From: SKVJ01 sp964578745
Lineage (GTDB): Bacteria; Chloroflexota; Dehalococcoidia; GIF9; AB-539-J10
Reading direction: 5' to 3'
NCBI GenBank assembly: GCA_964578745.1
Contig: CAZODZ010000024.1
Span: 1 to 21,006, forward strand
Length of the DNA stretch: 21,006 nucleotides
The stretch's first letter is position 1. The number at the start of each line of letters is the position of its first letter. The position numbers and the translations under genes are program-made. Positions 7,374 to 13,937 of this stretch are shown in pieces. A model generated the notes under the pieces. That model was not told the origin of the DNA. It saw nothing but the letters and a program-made list of their open reading frames with translations, and made no database searches.

Positions 7374-7396
7374 CACCTGGCACGGTGTGCCAGGTG
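7374..7396. repeat. Perfect 10-bp inverted repeat, operator or hairpin candidate
   Basis: CACCTGGCAC and GTGCCAGGTG flank a 3-bp GGT centre. The element lies in the roughly 450-bp noncoding stretch (7223-7669) between the J-domain gene and the RraA-enolase operon, upstream of that operon's putative promoter. No T tract follows it, so an operator is at least as likely as a terminator. Apart from this repeat and the -10 above I see nothing firm in the stretch. Short frames there have no ribosome binding site. Confidence 0.45.
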
Positions 7397-7669
7397 GAGG
7401 CAGGGACGTCGCCATCCTTAGACCACGTGTCCACCGAACTGGAACAGGTGCACCTGAAGACATCAATGTCGTGCCGGAGTTCACTGCCGCGACCTCCCTG
7501 GATGGCGGCGTCCGCGTTTCCGCCATCTGCGTTGACGTAAGGCTTGCCGATCAGGTTCGAACAGCATGGCCTGTACCAGGTGTGCCCTGGTAATCGACGG
7601 CATGGTGTCGAGAGTTGTACGGATGGAATCCGCGTGCAGGTCGAGCAATTCTTGCAGTGCGGCCGATCA

Positions 7670-8860
7670 CTAGCCGAGGTGACCGGTCATGCCGAGCGTG
7701 AGCACTGTTGCGATGATGATGATGAGACCGACGGCGCCTGCCAGCAGGACGTAGTCGAGGGTCGACCTCTCGCGTTTCGGCTTCCTTCGCCACGCGGGTG
7801 GGGGAGCCGTGCAATGGACGGATGCCGGCCTTGTCGCCGGTCGTGGGCGCCTGCCGCCGCGCCTCCTGGGGGCGTATTCGGGAACGGGTGCATCCTGCGG
7901 TGGTGGATAGCCCGCTTCCTCTGGCGAGAAGAGGTTGCGACACACGACACAACACCACATCCCCTGCTGGTCGCTGTATACGAGTCCTGCGCCGCAGCGT
8001 GGGCAGGGGGGAGTGGTCGACACGCGGCCCCTGGGCCTGCTGCGAGGGTAAGGATACGGGCGCGATGCCTGCGCGGTCACGGTCCACTCGCTGGCTGCGC
8101 TGTTGAATCCGAACCGCTTGCCGGCGCACTCCTGGTTGGCGCACCGCCACGAGCCCTGTTCAATGTCATAGAACAGGGTGGGCATGCCGCAGTGGGGGCA
8201 CTCGACTCTGAGCGGTCGCTGGCAGTTCCAGCAAGGTTCATTCATCCGTTCAGGATTCGGGTTGAGCGCTCCACAGTATGTACACTTCTTGATGAGACCA
8301 CGTTCTGCAGTCGGCCTCAGCCACTCATCCGCTATGGATGGCATGGCGGCATTGCTGAGGTATGCTTTCCGCTCGGACTCAGAGATTCTCACGAACGAGT
8401 CACAATTCGTCCGCGGGCTTCTGTAGGGACAGGGAGTCGTTGATGCCTCGTAAAAGTGCGCACACCAGGAGCACTGCGTTGCCTGGAAGGCTCGGAATCT
8501 CGTGCGCTTGAGTGGTGGGGCCGTTGGAGCGTCGATGGCCCGTAGTTCGGCAGCACCTGATACGTCGAAACGACATCCGCACTGCCTGCATTGCCAGCGG
8601 GCCTCGCTGATGCTCAGCACCTCGTGTGTGCCGCACGTGGGGCATTCTACCGGGCTACGGTCGTACTCCGCCCTTGTGGTCTCGTTCGAGAGCACCTGGT
8701 ATGCAGTGTTGATGCGGCGGAACGTGGACTCGGCCTCGCCGTTCCCGGGGTTCCGGTCCGGGTGCCATGTACGCGCAAGCCGCCTGAACGCGGCATTGAT
8801 GTCCTCGTGTGAGGCGTCTCTCGACAGCCCCAGTATTTCGTAGTAGCGGTACTTCCTCAT
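7670..8860 (-). CDS. J-domain protein with multiple zinc ribbons and C-terminal membrane anchor
   Basis: This is a 396-residue, DnaJ-like protein that is not a canonical DnaJ. Residues 3-67 form a J domain (YYEILGLSRDASHEDINAAFRRLA, HPD at 33-35) that would stimulate a DnaK/Hsp70 ATPase. There is no G/F linker or CxxCxGxG zinc centre. Instead come successive CxxC pairs: CPTCG/CRQCG, CSWC with a later Cys, CTYCG/CWNC, CPHCG/CANQEC and CPRCG/CCVVCR, which suggest four or five zinc ribbons. A Pro/Arg-rich basic linker leads to one hydrophobic segment (YVLLAGAVGLIIIIATVLTL) at the extreme C-terminus, consistent with a tail anchor and the body in the cytoplasm. ATG 8860 puts the J domain at the N-terminus; the frame opens 30 codons earlier and the Shine-Dalgarno is weak. 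The client is unknown. Confidence 0.82.
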   Translation of the reverse strand: MRKYRYYEILGLSRDASHEDINAAFRRLARTWHPDRNPGNGEAESTFRRINTAYQVLSNETTRAEYDRSPVECPTCGTHEVLSISEARWQCRQCGCRFDVSGAAELRAIDAPTAPPLKRTRFRAFQATQCSWCAHFYEASTTPCPYRSPRTNCDSFVRISESERKAYLSNAAMPSIADEWLRPTAERGLIKKCTYCGALNPNPERMNEPCWNCQRPLRVECPHCGMPTLFYDIEQGSWRCANQECAGKRFGFNSAASEWTVTAQASRPYPYPRSRPRGRVSTTPPCPRCGAGLVYSDQQGMWCCVVCRNLFSPEEAGYPPPQDAPVPEYAPRRRGGRRPRPATRPASVHCTAPPPAWRRKPKRERSTLDYVLLAGAVGLIIIIATVLTLGMTGHLG

Positions 8861-9253
8861 CGGTCGCTTGGTCTCCACGCGGGCGTGCCGGTTCCGGTCG
8901 CCTGGATCGGACGACGCACGTACGATACCACAGGTTACAGCGTATCTCACCTGGTGCCCGGCTCAGTAACATGGGCCAGCTGTCATCCTGAAGCGGTGGC
9001 AGTGCGAGTCGGAGGGTTCGCCTGTGCGTGCACCTTCCGGAGCTGCGCCACGCGTCGCCCGGTTCTGCATGTGAGTGGGTGAAGTCCACGCGATACGACG
9101 ATTCTAGTCGGCCATTGGCAACGCCGCAAGTGCGCATCTGTTACTGAAAGGCGTAGTATGAGTGTCGCGGTTGCCTGTACCAGGCCTGTTGGATAGTCGA
9201 CCAGGACTATTCTAACGCTTGGATACTGCAGCAGTGGCCTGGTGGGGGAAGGT
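8861..9253. other. Noncoding divergent region
   Basis: These roughly 390 bp separate the divergent J-domain gene and a small membrane protein gene. The only structure I can support is a stem at 9191-9212 (GGATAGTC, 6-nt loop, GACTATTC; 8 bp with one G-T pair), 42 bp before the downstream start. No clear promoter hexamer pair, RNA gene or credible ORF is visible. Confidence 0.5.
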
Positions 9254-9541
9254 ATGTCGCGTTACCGGCGGGATGAGGCGTACATGGCCTACGCTGTCGC
9301 GGTAGTCTGTACCCTTGTCCTGGTGGCTGCGTGGGCCATCGTGATGCCCTATGTCCCGAATGGATGGCTGACAGTCACGGTGGATGTGTCAGGCTATATG
9401 CTCTCAATCATCGTGATGGCCGGAGGCTACAGTCAATTGAAGAGGGCGGTACGCCCGTTTCACTCGTTCCTGCTCACCGCCGCCACCTGGGGCGCAATAG
9501 TATTCCCGTTTCGCGCCCTGCTTGGTGCTATCGCCGGTTGA
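9254..9541 (+). CDS. Hypothetical small membrane protein, three TM segments
   Basis: A 95-residue protein with a short charged N-terminus (MSRYRRDEAY) and three hydrophobic stretches: MAYAVAVVCTLVLVAAWAIVMPYV, VDVSGYMLSIIVMAGGYS, and FLLTAATWGAIVFPFRALLGAIAG. The basic loop QLKRAVRPFHS between the second and third segments probably faces the cytoplasm. A purine-rich GGGGGAAGG precedes ATG 9254; an in-frame GTG at 9242 is a possible alternative. No family is recognised. It converges with another very small membrane protein (9632-9844). Confidence 0.6.
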   Translation: MSRYRRDEAYMAYAVAVVCTLVLVAAWAIVMPYVPNGWLTVTVDVSGYMLSIIVMAGGYSQLKRAVRPFHSFLLTAATWGAIVFPFRALLGAIAG

Positions 9542-9631
9542 ATTCATCTACACGCTGCAGCATATGCTCCTGTCTTCCTGCCGGCAATGCTCCGGCGCCA
9601 TGCAATCCGCACGCGCGAAGCGCCGATGGGT

Positions 9632-9844
9632 TCAGGAGGGCTGGTCTGGCGGTGTGCTGAGGTAGCGGCGTACGAGAAAGACCGCGAGGCCGACGAGGAC
9701 GGCACCCTCGATAAGCAGGACGATGAACGGACCTCCCGTACGCGACGTCATGCGCGCTGCGGTCAGAATACATATGGACCCGCCGAGGGCCGGTATTGCC
9801 CTCAATGCGATGTCCCAGGCCGTCTTGTTTGTGAATTGAGCCAC
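9632..9844 (-). CDS. Hypothetical small membrane protein, two TM segments
   Basis: This 70-residue protein begins at GTG 9844, five bases after a strong GGAGGT. The same frame stays open to 10045, but only this start has a ribosome binding site. The hydrophobic stretches are WDIALRAIPALGGSICILTAARM and PFIVLLIEGAVLVGLAVFLVRRYL, followed by a short polar tail STPPDQPS. A second small candidate frame (9883-10125) lies directly upstream on the same strand. Function is unknown. Confidence 0.6.
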   Translation of the reverse strand: MAQFTNKTAWDIALRAIPALGGSICILTAARMTSRTGGPFIVLLIEGAVLVGLAVFLVRRYLSTPPDQPS

Positions 9845-9882
9845 TCCGCACCTCCGTCGCCGACCATGCAACTGGCACGAGT

Positions 9883-10125
9883 CTACGTCACGGCAGCATA
9901 TCGCGCAAATGTGTTCGTAGCGCGGCCGGTTGGACTCTCCCTGGGCTGGAAGCAGATGCCGTCGTCCTTGCACGGCCTGGCAGCGGTTGCCCCGATGTGG
10001 TAATGGATGGCCTTGTGCCCGGGATAGTCGGGTGGCAGGGTCCATCCCGCTGCCGGTCGATTGAACGGAGTGATGAGCTTGTGAGCACCATGCCTGAGGT
10101 CTGTTTCATTCAGCTGGAATGTCAT
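9883..10125 (-). CDS. Hypothetical 80-residue protein (uncertain)
   Basis: A minus-strand frame starts at ATG 10125 and ends 38 bp before the small membrane protein gene. The predicted product (MTFQLNETDLRHGAHKLITP..., GWTLPPDYPGHKAIHYHIGATAARPC) is soluble-looking with two cysteines. Codon third positions are G/C-rich like real genes here. There is no Shine-Dalgarno, and I recognise no family. It fills what would otherwise be about 370 bp without a gene between 9845 and 10213. It may be chance. Confidence 0.3.
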   Translation of the reverse strand: MTFQLNETDLRHGAHKLITPFNRPAAGWTLPPDYPGHKAIHYHIGATAARPCKDDGICFQPRESPTGRATNTFARYAAVT

Positions 10126-10163
10126 GCATCAACGTGAATTGTGCCAGGCGCTGCAACTGCGTG

Positions 10164-10169
10164 TACAAT
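10164..10169 (+). promoter_or_regulatory. Possible -10 of the FMN reductase gene
   Basis: TACAAT lies 45 bp before the GTG start of the FMN reductase-like gene. The nearest -35-like hexamer, TTGTGC (10139-10144), is 19 bp away, so the match is weak. Confidence 0.3.
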
Positions 10170-10213
10170 GCTGGGCACCCGGTGGTCCACGAATTACTGG
10201 AGGAGGTGCGAGT

Positions 10214-10771
10214 GTGAAAGTACTGGCGATCTGTGGCTCTCCGAGAGAAGGCAATACGGAGTGGATGCTCAGGAAGGTGCTCGAGTCTGCTCACGCGGAA
10301 GGTGCGGACACCGAGCTGGTGTTGCTGCGCGACAGGGACATAAAGCCCTGCAATGGCTGTATGACGTGTGAGGTCGGTCCCTCCGGCAGGCCCGGTACCT
10401 GTGTCATCAAGGATGACATGGAGTCTGTCCTTCCGAAGATGCTTGCCGCTGATGCCTTTGTGTTCGGTACTCCCGTGTACTTCTACATGCTGTCCGGCTG
10501 TATGAAGAACTTCATGGACCGCACGATCCCCATCTGGCCTCTTCTCAAGGGCAGGCGCGCGGCTGGAGTCGCTGTGGCTGAGGATACCATCGGGAGGGCT
10601 GTCGACAACCTGAAGACCTATTCCGACCTGCTGCAACTGGAATGGGTCGGCGAGGTCACCGCGCTGGCACGTGAGCCGGGCGAGGTAGCGGGGAAGAGTG
10701 GTGTCACCGAGATGCTGGTCGGGCTCGGTCGCAAGCTGGTGCGTGGACTCGAAACATGGTGTATACCCTGA
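10214..10771 (+). CDS. NADPH-dependent FMN reductase / iron-sulfur flavoprotein-like
   Basis: The 185-residue flavodoxin-fold protein has the N-terminal phosphate-binding loop (VLAICGSPREGNTEWMLRKVLE) and the FGTPVYFYMLSGCMKNFMDR segment typical of the NADPH-dependent FMN reductase family. A four-cysteine cluster, CNGCMTC then EVGPSGRPGTC, has CX2CX2CX10C spacing. Archaeal-type iron-sulfur flavoproteins use a compact CX2CX2CX4-7C motif for a 4Fe-4S cluster, so this spacing is longer than usual. The role is probably two-electron reduction of a quinone, oxidant or other small acceptor; the partner is unknown. GTG 10214 follows a strong GGAGGAGGTG, which decides the start over the open frame to 10124. 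It appears monocistronic, with a possible hairpin downstream. Confidence 0.85.
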   Translation: MKVLAICGSPREGNTEWMLRKVLESAHAEGADTELVLLRDRDIKPCNGCMTCEVGPSGRPGTCVIKDDMESVLPKMLAADAFVFGTPVYFYMLSGCMKNFMDRTIPIWPLLKGRRAAGVAVAEDTIGRAVDNLKTYSDLLQLEWVGEVTALAREPGEVAGKSGVTEMLVGLGRKLVRGLETWCIP

Positions 10772-10820
10772 TCTCCTCGGGGCCTCTTGAGGTTGTTCGG
10801 ATGACGCTCTCATGGGGTGC

Positions 10821-10845
10821 CAGCGGCAGGATGGCCGTGCCGCTG
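10821..10845. repeat. 8-bp inverted repeat after the FMN reductase gene
   Basis: CAGCGGCA, a 9-nt spacer and TGCCGCTG form a stem 49 bp after the stop codon. There is no T tract, so a rho-independent terminator is not supported; it may be a processing or transcript-end hairpin. The rest of 10772-11000 shows nothing recognisable. Confidence 0.35.
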
Positions 10846-11013
10846 CCCGTGGCAGCGTGCTGACCACAACCTCCCCTGGTCGGGATGGCCTAGCCGTGCG
10901 ATCCCCCTGGAAGAGACTCGCTTCTCGGTCGCCCGCAATTACGCACTCAACCTGCTGTACTAACTGTTGTGCCAACATTTCACACATTCACCTTCGATTA
11001 TCTGGTTACTCAC

Positions 11014-11029
11014 TCTCAATATAATGAGA
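11014..11029. repeat. Inverted repeat around TATAAT upstream of hspR
   Basis: TCTCA-ATATAA-TGAGA is a perfect 5-bp inverted repeat spanning a consensus TATAAT. It lies in an A+T-rich block about 40 bp upstream of the hspR promoter's -35. It could be a second promoter or a regulator site; it does not match the published HAIR consensus for HspR (CTTGAGT-N7-ACTCAAG). Confidence 0.35.
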
Positions 11030-11068
11030 ATTCACGGAATAATTTTGTCACATGAAGCTGATATAAAC

Positions 11069-11097
11069 TTGACAGATATGGTGAGATTACTTACAAT
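11069..11097 (+). promoter_or_regulatory. Sigma-70-type promoter of the hspR-hsp20 unit
   Basis: A perfect -35 TTGACA (11069-11074), 17-bp spacer and -10 TACAAT (11092-11097) place the transcript start near 11104, leaving a leader of about 30 nt before hspR. A housekeeping-type promoter this strong is what negative heat-shock control by a repressor would need. Confidence 0.75.
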
Positions 11098-11133
11098 ACT
11101 CGCGGTGAAGTTGATGCTGGCGAGGTGGAAACC

Positions 11134-11427
11134 ATGATGATGAGGGGTGGTGAGATGACGCACACGGGCGCCGCAGGTCGGCGGCAAGGGGATGAAGAGG
11201 CCAAGTATGTGATGTCAGTGGCCGTACGGCTCAGCGGCGTCGGTGCGTCAAGGATCAGAAGGTATGAGGCAGCGGGCCTGTTGACACCTGGCAGGACGAA
11301 GGGGGGACAGCGGTTGTTCTCGGACGGCGACATCAGGCGCATCCGGGAGGTGTCACGGCTCGAAAGCGAGGGCATCAACCTGAAGGGGATCAAAGTGATA
11401 CTGGACATGAGGAGAAACGCCGACTGA
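11134..11427 (+). CDS. hspR: HspR-like MerR-family heat-shock repressor
   Basis: A 97-residue MerR-type DNA-binding protein. Its core (KYVMSVAVRLSGVGASRIRRYEAAGLLTPGRTKGGQRLFSDGDIRRIREVSRLESEGINLKGIKVILDM) matches HspR: the YV-S-VA start, R-YE--GLL-P-RT recognition/wing, RL-S--DI turn and GINL-GIK-IL helix. HspR normally represses dnaK, clpB or hsp20 promoters and releases them on heat stress. The usual N-terminal region is replaced by a short polar leader. ATG 11134 follows GAGGTGG at 4 nt; ATG 11155, preceded by AGGGGTGG, is a reasonable alternative. Two Hsp20 genes follow on the same strand, the first after 72 bp, which strongly supports the role and suggests autoregulation of the operon. 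Confidence 0.85.
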   Translation: MMMRGGEMTHTGAAGRRQGDEEAKYVMSVAVRLSGVGASRIRRYEAAGLLTPGRTKGGQRLFSDGDIRRIREVSRLESEGINLKGIKVILDMRRNAD

Positions 11428-11499
11428 GGGATGCCGCTGAGGTGACAACGGTGCCCCGGTCGGACGTAACGAAGCAGGAAGAAGGGAGGTGAGCGAACA

Positions 11500-11961
11500 A
11501 TGGTAATGCAGAGATGGGACCCGTTCAGTGAAATCATGAGCCTGAGGGATGCGATGGACCGCCTGCTGGAACAGAGTGTGGTCCGGCCCCAGCGGGGCGC
11601 AGGAGCGCCGGCGCTGGCAGGCACGAAGGTAATGCCGGTTGACTTGTATCTGAAGGACTCAGACTACGTCATCAAGGCATTCGTGCCTGGTGTCAAAGCG
11701 GAAGATGTGGACATCAGGGCGGAACGCGAGACGGTGTTCCTGAAGGCACACGTGCCGGGTGAAGCGGAGAAGGAGGAAGCCAAGAATTACCGCTGGCTTG
11801 CCAGTGAACTGGGTTGTGGTGACGTGGTCAGGACCGTGACGTTGCCAGGTCCAATCGACGCGGGCAGGATCGAGGCAACTGTGGAGAACGGCGTACTGAC
11901 GGTTGTCGTTCCCCAAGCTGAAGAGGCAAAGCCGAAGAAGATCGAGGTGAAGACAAAGTAG
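11500..11961 (+). CDS. hsp20: Hsp20/alpha-crystallin small heat-shock protein (first copy)
   Basis: A 153-residue ATP-independent holdase that binds unfolding proteins. It opens with the familiar WDPFSEIMSLRDAMDRLLEQS region. The alpha-crystallin domain spans residues about 45-140 (PVDLYLKDSDYVIKAFVPGVKAEDVDI) and ends with the VENGVLTVVVP signature. The C-terminal KIEVKTK supplies an I-x-V motif that docks neighbouring subunits in the oligomer. The loop between strands is altered (GEAEKEEAKNYRWLASELGCGDVVRTV, with one Cys) compared with the second copy. ATG 11500 has GGGAGGT upstream; a second ATG two codons in is an alternative. It probably forms mixed or stress-specific oligomers with the downstream copy. 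Confidence 0.93.
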   Translation: MVMQRWDPFSEIMSLRDAMDRLLEQSVVRPQRGAGAPALAGTKVMPVDLYLKDSDYVIKAFVPGVKAEDVDIRAERETVFLKAHVPGEAEKEEAKNYRWLASELGCGDVVRTVTLPGPIDAGRIEATVENGVLTVVVPQAEEAKPKKIEVKTK

Positions 11962-12065
11962 GCGATGCTTCCGCCGCGACCGGTCGCCGGCGTTCGTTCC
12001 GGGACGGGTGGTGGCGTGGGCGTAGCCGGAAGAAGGAAGAAGTTGACAAGGAGGTGATGGAGAAG

Positions 12066-12512
12066 ATGGCAAACATTACTCGATGGGAACCGAGCGGCAT
12101 TACCAGCTTGAGGGAGGCAATGGACCGGCTGTTTGAGGATTCCTTCGTGTGGTCGTCGGGGCTGTTCCCTGCGCTCAGGGCTGAAGCGCCGGCGGTTGAC
12201 ATGTACCAGACGGACACCGAGGTAGTCGTGAAGGCCTCGCTCCCCGGAATGAAGAGTGAGGATGTTGACATCACTGTCACCGGTGATGTCATCACACTGA
12301 AAGGTGAACACAGGGAAGAACAGGAGGTGAAGGAGGAGAACTATTTCCGCAGGGAGATGAGGAGCGGCTCGTTCACGCGTACTCTGCCTATCCCGGTACC
12401 CGTGAATGTGGACAAGGCCGAGGCTGAGTTCGAGAACGGTGTCCTGACGGTGCACCTGCCGAAGACCGAGGAATCCAAGGCCAAGTCGGTCAAGGTGAAG
12501 AGCAAGAAGTAG
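12066..12512 (+). CDS. hsp20: Hsp20/alpha-crystallin small heat-shock protein (second copy)
   Basis: A 148-residue small heat-shock protein with the more standard sequence of the pair. It starts MANITRWEPSGITSLREAMDRLFEDSF, continues through the alpha-crystallin domain (PAVDMYQTDTEVVVKASLPGMKSEDVDITVTGDVITLKGEH, NYFRREMRSGSFTRTLPIP) and ends with FENGVLTVHLP. The C-terminal SVKVKSKK provides a V-x-V docking motif. An AAGGAGG lies 11 nt before ATG 12066. The frame also opens at GTG 12054 and ATG 12057, but these are too close to that site. It lies 104 bp after the first copy and is followed by a strong terminator, so hspR-hsp20-hsp20 is one transcription unit. Confidence 0.95.
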   Translation: MANITRWEPSGITSLREAMDRLFEDSFVWSSGLFPALRAEAPAVDMYQTDTEVVVKASLPGMKSEDVDITVTGDVITLKGEHREEQEVKEENYFRREMRSGSFTRTLPIPVPVNVDKAEAEFENGVLTVHLPKTEESKAKSVKVKSKK

Positions 12513-12549
12513 GACACACAGCGTCCAGGCAGAAGAAGCAAATGTGATG

Positions 12550-12577
12550 GGGTCGCCCCGCGAGGGCGACCCTTTTT
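12550..12577 (+). terminator. Intrinsic terminator of the hspR-hsp20 operon
   Basis: GGGTCGCCC, a 5-nt loop and GGGCGACCC form a perfect 9-bp G+C-rich stem followed by TTTTT, 37 bp after the second hsp20 stop codon. It is the clearest terminator in the window. Confidence 0.93.
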
Positions 12578-12667
12578 GACGACATCGCCACGTGTGAACC
12601 CTGTGTGTAGCGCAGCAGGCAGTCGCTCCTGTAGCAGGCGGCGACCTGGAAGCTTTTCAGCCGGTTC

Positions 12668-13654
12668 CTAGCGATGGGAGAACCTGCGTATGATGAAGCG
12701 GTTGCCGTTGTGGACAACTTCCCGTAGTTTTTCCTGTCTCAGGAGCCATTCCACGACGTCCCACGTGGCGCCGGCTCGGTCGAGCAGTGCCTCGACCTGG
12801 TCGGAGCGCATCGGGTGGACAGCAGTGATTGCCAGCAGGTCTGCACGTATGTCACCCGCCGGGACAAAAGTGTCGCCTTCGAAGCCGGCCAGCATCTCGA
12901 CGTGGCCGACGGAACCGGACAGCGTGTCGTAGGCTCTCACCAGCGCGGTCTCATCAGGAGCCGTTACTCCCTCTTCAGCCGGTGGGCGTATCGGAGTGGA
13001 CAGGTAGGCGCGCGCGGGCTGGAGCACTCCAAGGAAGGTGGCCAGTGGCATGAGATCCTCAAGCGAGTCGTTGATGCCGTCCACGAGCATCGTCTCGCTA
13101 TCCAGCTCTCCGCTGTACCGGCGGGAGAACTCGAGGACGCCGTCGAGGACCTCCTCCAGGCGCAGGTGGCCGTGCGGACGGTCTATCCGCCGCCAGGTCT
13201 CGTATCTCACCGCATCCACTTTCACCGATACGCGGTCTGCAAGCACGAGGTCTCTGCGCACGTCTTCGCGCGAGAGAAGGGAGGAATTCGTGATCACTGC
13301 CAGTGGTACGCCGAGTGGCTTCAGCAGGTCGAGTTGACGCCCGAGCTGGGAATCCAGTGTTGGTTCTCCGTCGGGCACGAATGTGATGTAGTCGATGCGC
13401 TCGCCACGTTGCTTCAAGCTGGCCAACGTGGCGCTCACGTCCGCGTACAGTTCCACCGGGTCACACCAGGCCCTTCGTTCCGTTGTGAGGTGGTCTGTTC
13501 TGCCCACCTGGCAATAGATGCACGAATACGTGCATGTTTTTGCAGGAATCGTGTTCAGGCCGAGGCTCTGGCCAAATCGCCTCGAAGGCACGGGGCCGAA
13601 GGTGGGGGAAGATGGCTCCGGACTGTAATCATGTTGCTGTGAGTGCGTGCTCAT
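12668..13654 (-). CDS. Radical SAM protein, COG0731 type (TYW1-related family)
   Basis: A 328-residue protein with a radical SAM core. FGPVPSRRFGQSLGLNTIPAKTCTYSCIYCQVG contains CxxxCxxC (C41, C45, C48) for the 4Fe-4S cluster that cleaves S-adenosylmethionine. Further core features are ITFVPDGEPTLD (SAM contact), PLAVITNSSLL and the RVSVKVDAVRYETWRRIDRP strand. The opening is characteristic of COG0731, the group that includes archaeal wyosine-tRNA synthase homologues. Bacterial members have no settled substrate, and wyosine synthesis is unlikely here. The last about 65 residues look like a winged helix (HPMRSDQVEALLDRAGATWDVVEWLLRQEKLREVVHNGNRFIIRR). The frame opens far upstream, but ATG 13654 starts the conserved protein. 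A truncated TusA-like ORF precedes it on the same strand. Confidence 0.88.
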   Translation of the reverse strand: MSTHSQQHDYSPEPSSPTFGPVPSRRFGQSLGLNTIPAKTCTYSCIYCQVGRTDHLTTERRAWCDPVELYADVSATLASLKQRGERIDYITFVPDGEPTLDSQLGRQLDLLKPLGVPLAVITNSSLLSREDVRRDLVLADRVSVKVDAVRYETWRRIDRPHGHLRLEEVLDGVLEFSRRYSGELDSETMLVDGINDSLEDLMPLATFLGVLQPARAYLSTPIRPPAEEGVTAPDETALVRAYDTLSGSVGHVEMLAGFEGDTFVPAGDIRADLLAITAVHPMRSDQVEALLDRAGATWDVVEWLLRQEKLREVVHNGNRFIIRRFSHR

Positions 13655-13707
13655 CGCCAGCCCATGATAGCACGCCTGCTGTGAAGCAGGCACGGGTGCG
13701 AATTGCC

Positions 13708-13827
13708 TCACAATTGGCGAGAAGAGGGAGAGGAACGCGACGGAGTGTTGCTTGCCACCGCCTTGCGTGTCTCGACAAGGGGCACCGGGCAGTTCTGGCC
13801 TGTGCAGTCGACCTTGATCTCTGCCAT
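13708..13827 (-). pseudogene. Truncated TusA/SirA-like sulfur-carrier gene fragment
   Basis: ATG 13827 sits behind a good CGGAGGT and begins MAEIKVDCTGQNCPVPLVETRKAVASN. This is the start of the TusA/SirA/YedF family, including the CPxP motif (C13-P-V-P) whose cysteine carries persulfide sulfur. Full-length members are about 75-80 residues. Here the sequence loses similarity after about residue 27, continues with a low-complexity Ser/Arg tail and stops at 39 residues. The remaining beta-strand-rich half is not visible in the other two frames, so a deletion is more likely than one frameshift. The intact translation start suggests recent loss, or a retained short leader peptide ahead of the radical SAM gene 54 bp downstream. 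Confidence 0.6.
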
Positions 13828-13937
13828 CGTCACACCTCCGTTGTCCTGTGCCAATAATACGACACGGCACATGAGAACGTACAATCAGGAGTGGACACGG
13901 CTGGCCGGTCGTCGTTCCTGCGGCTAGAATTGGGCAG
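13828..13937. promoter_or_regulatory. Divergent promoter region (TusA fragment/radical SAM versus nuclease)
   Basis: The 110-bp gap separates divergent starts. On the minus strand TATTAT (complement of 13854-13859) is a plausible -10 for the TusA fragment and radical SAM gene. On the plus strand TACAAT (13880-13885) is a plausible -10 for the nuclease gene. Neither has a good -35. Confidence 0.35.

Noticed and set aside
7480..7650. Short minus-strand reading frame (LQELLDLHADSIRTTLDTMP...) just after the J-domain gene
   Set aside because: The composition looks protein-like, but there is no start codon with a ribosome binding site, and stops lie immediately upstream.
7569..9184. The 12-mer GCCTGTACCAGG at 7569-7580 and 9173-9184, flanking the J-domain gene
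   Set aside because: Several identical 12-mer pairs are expected by chance in 21 kb, and the two sites share no further flanking similarity, so a mobile-element or repeat claim is not supported.
10106..10987. 293-codon minus-strand ORF
   Set aside because: Antisense to the FMN reductase gene; the flavodoxin-fold motifs and strong ribosome binding site belong to the plus strand.
12043..12048. TTGACA just before the second hsp20 gene
   Set aside because: It lies only 18-23 bp from the start codon with no -10 possible before it, so it is not a usable promoter.
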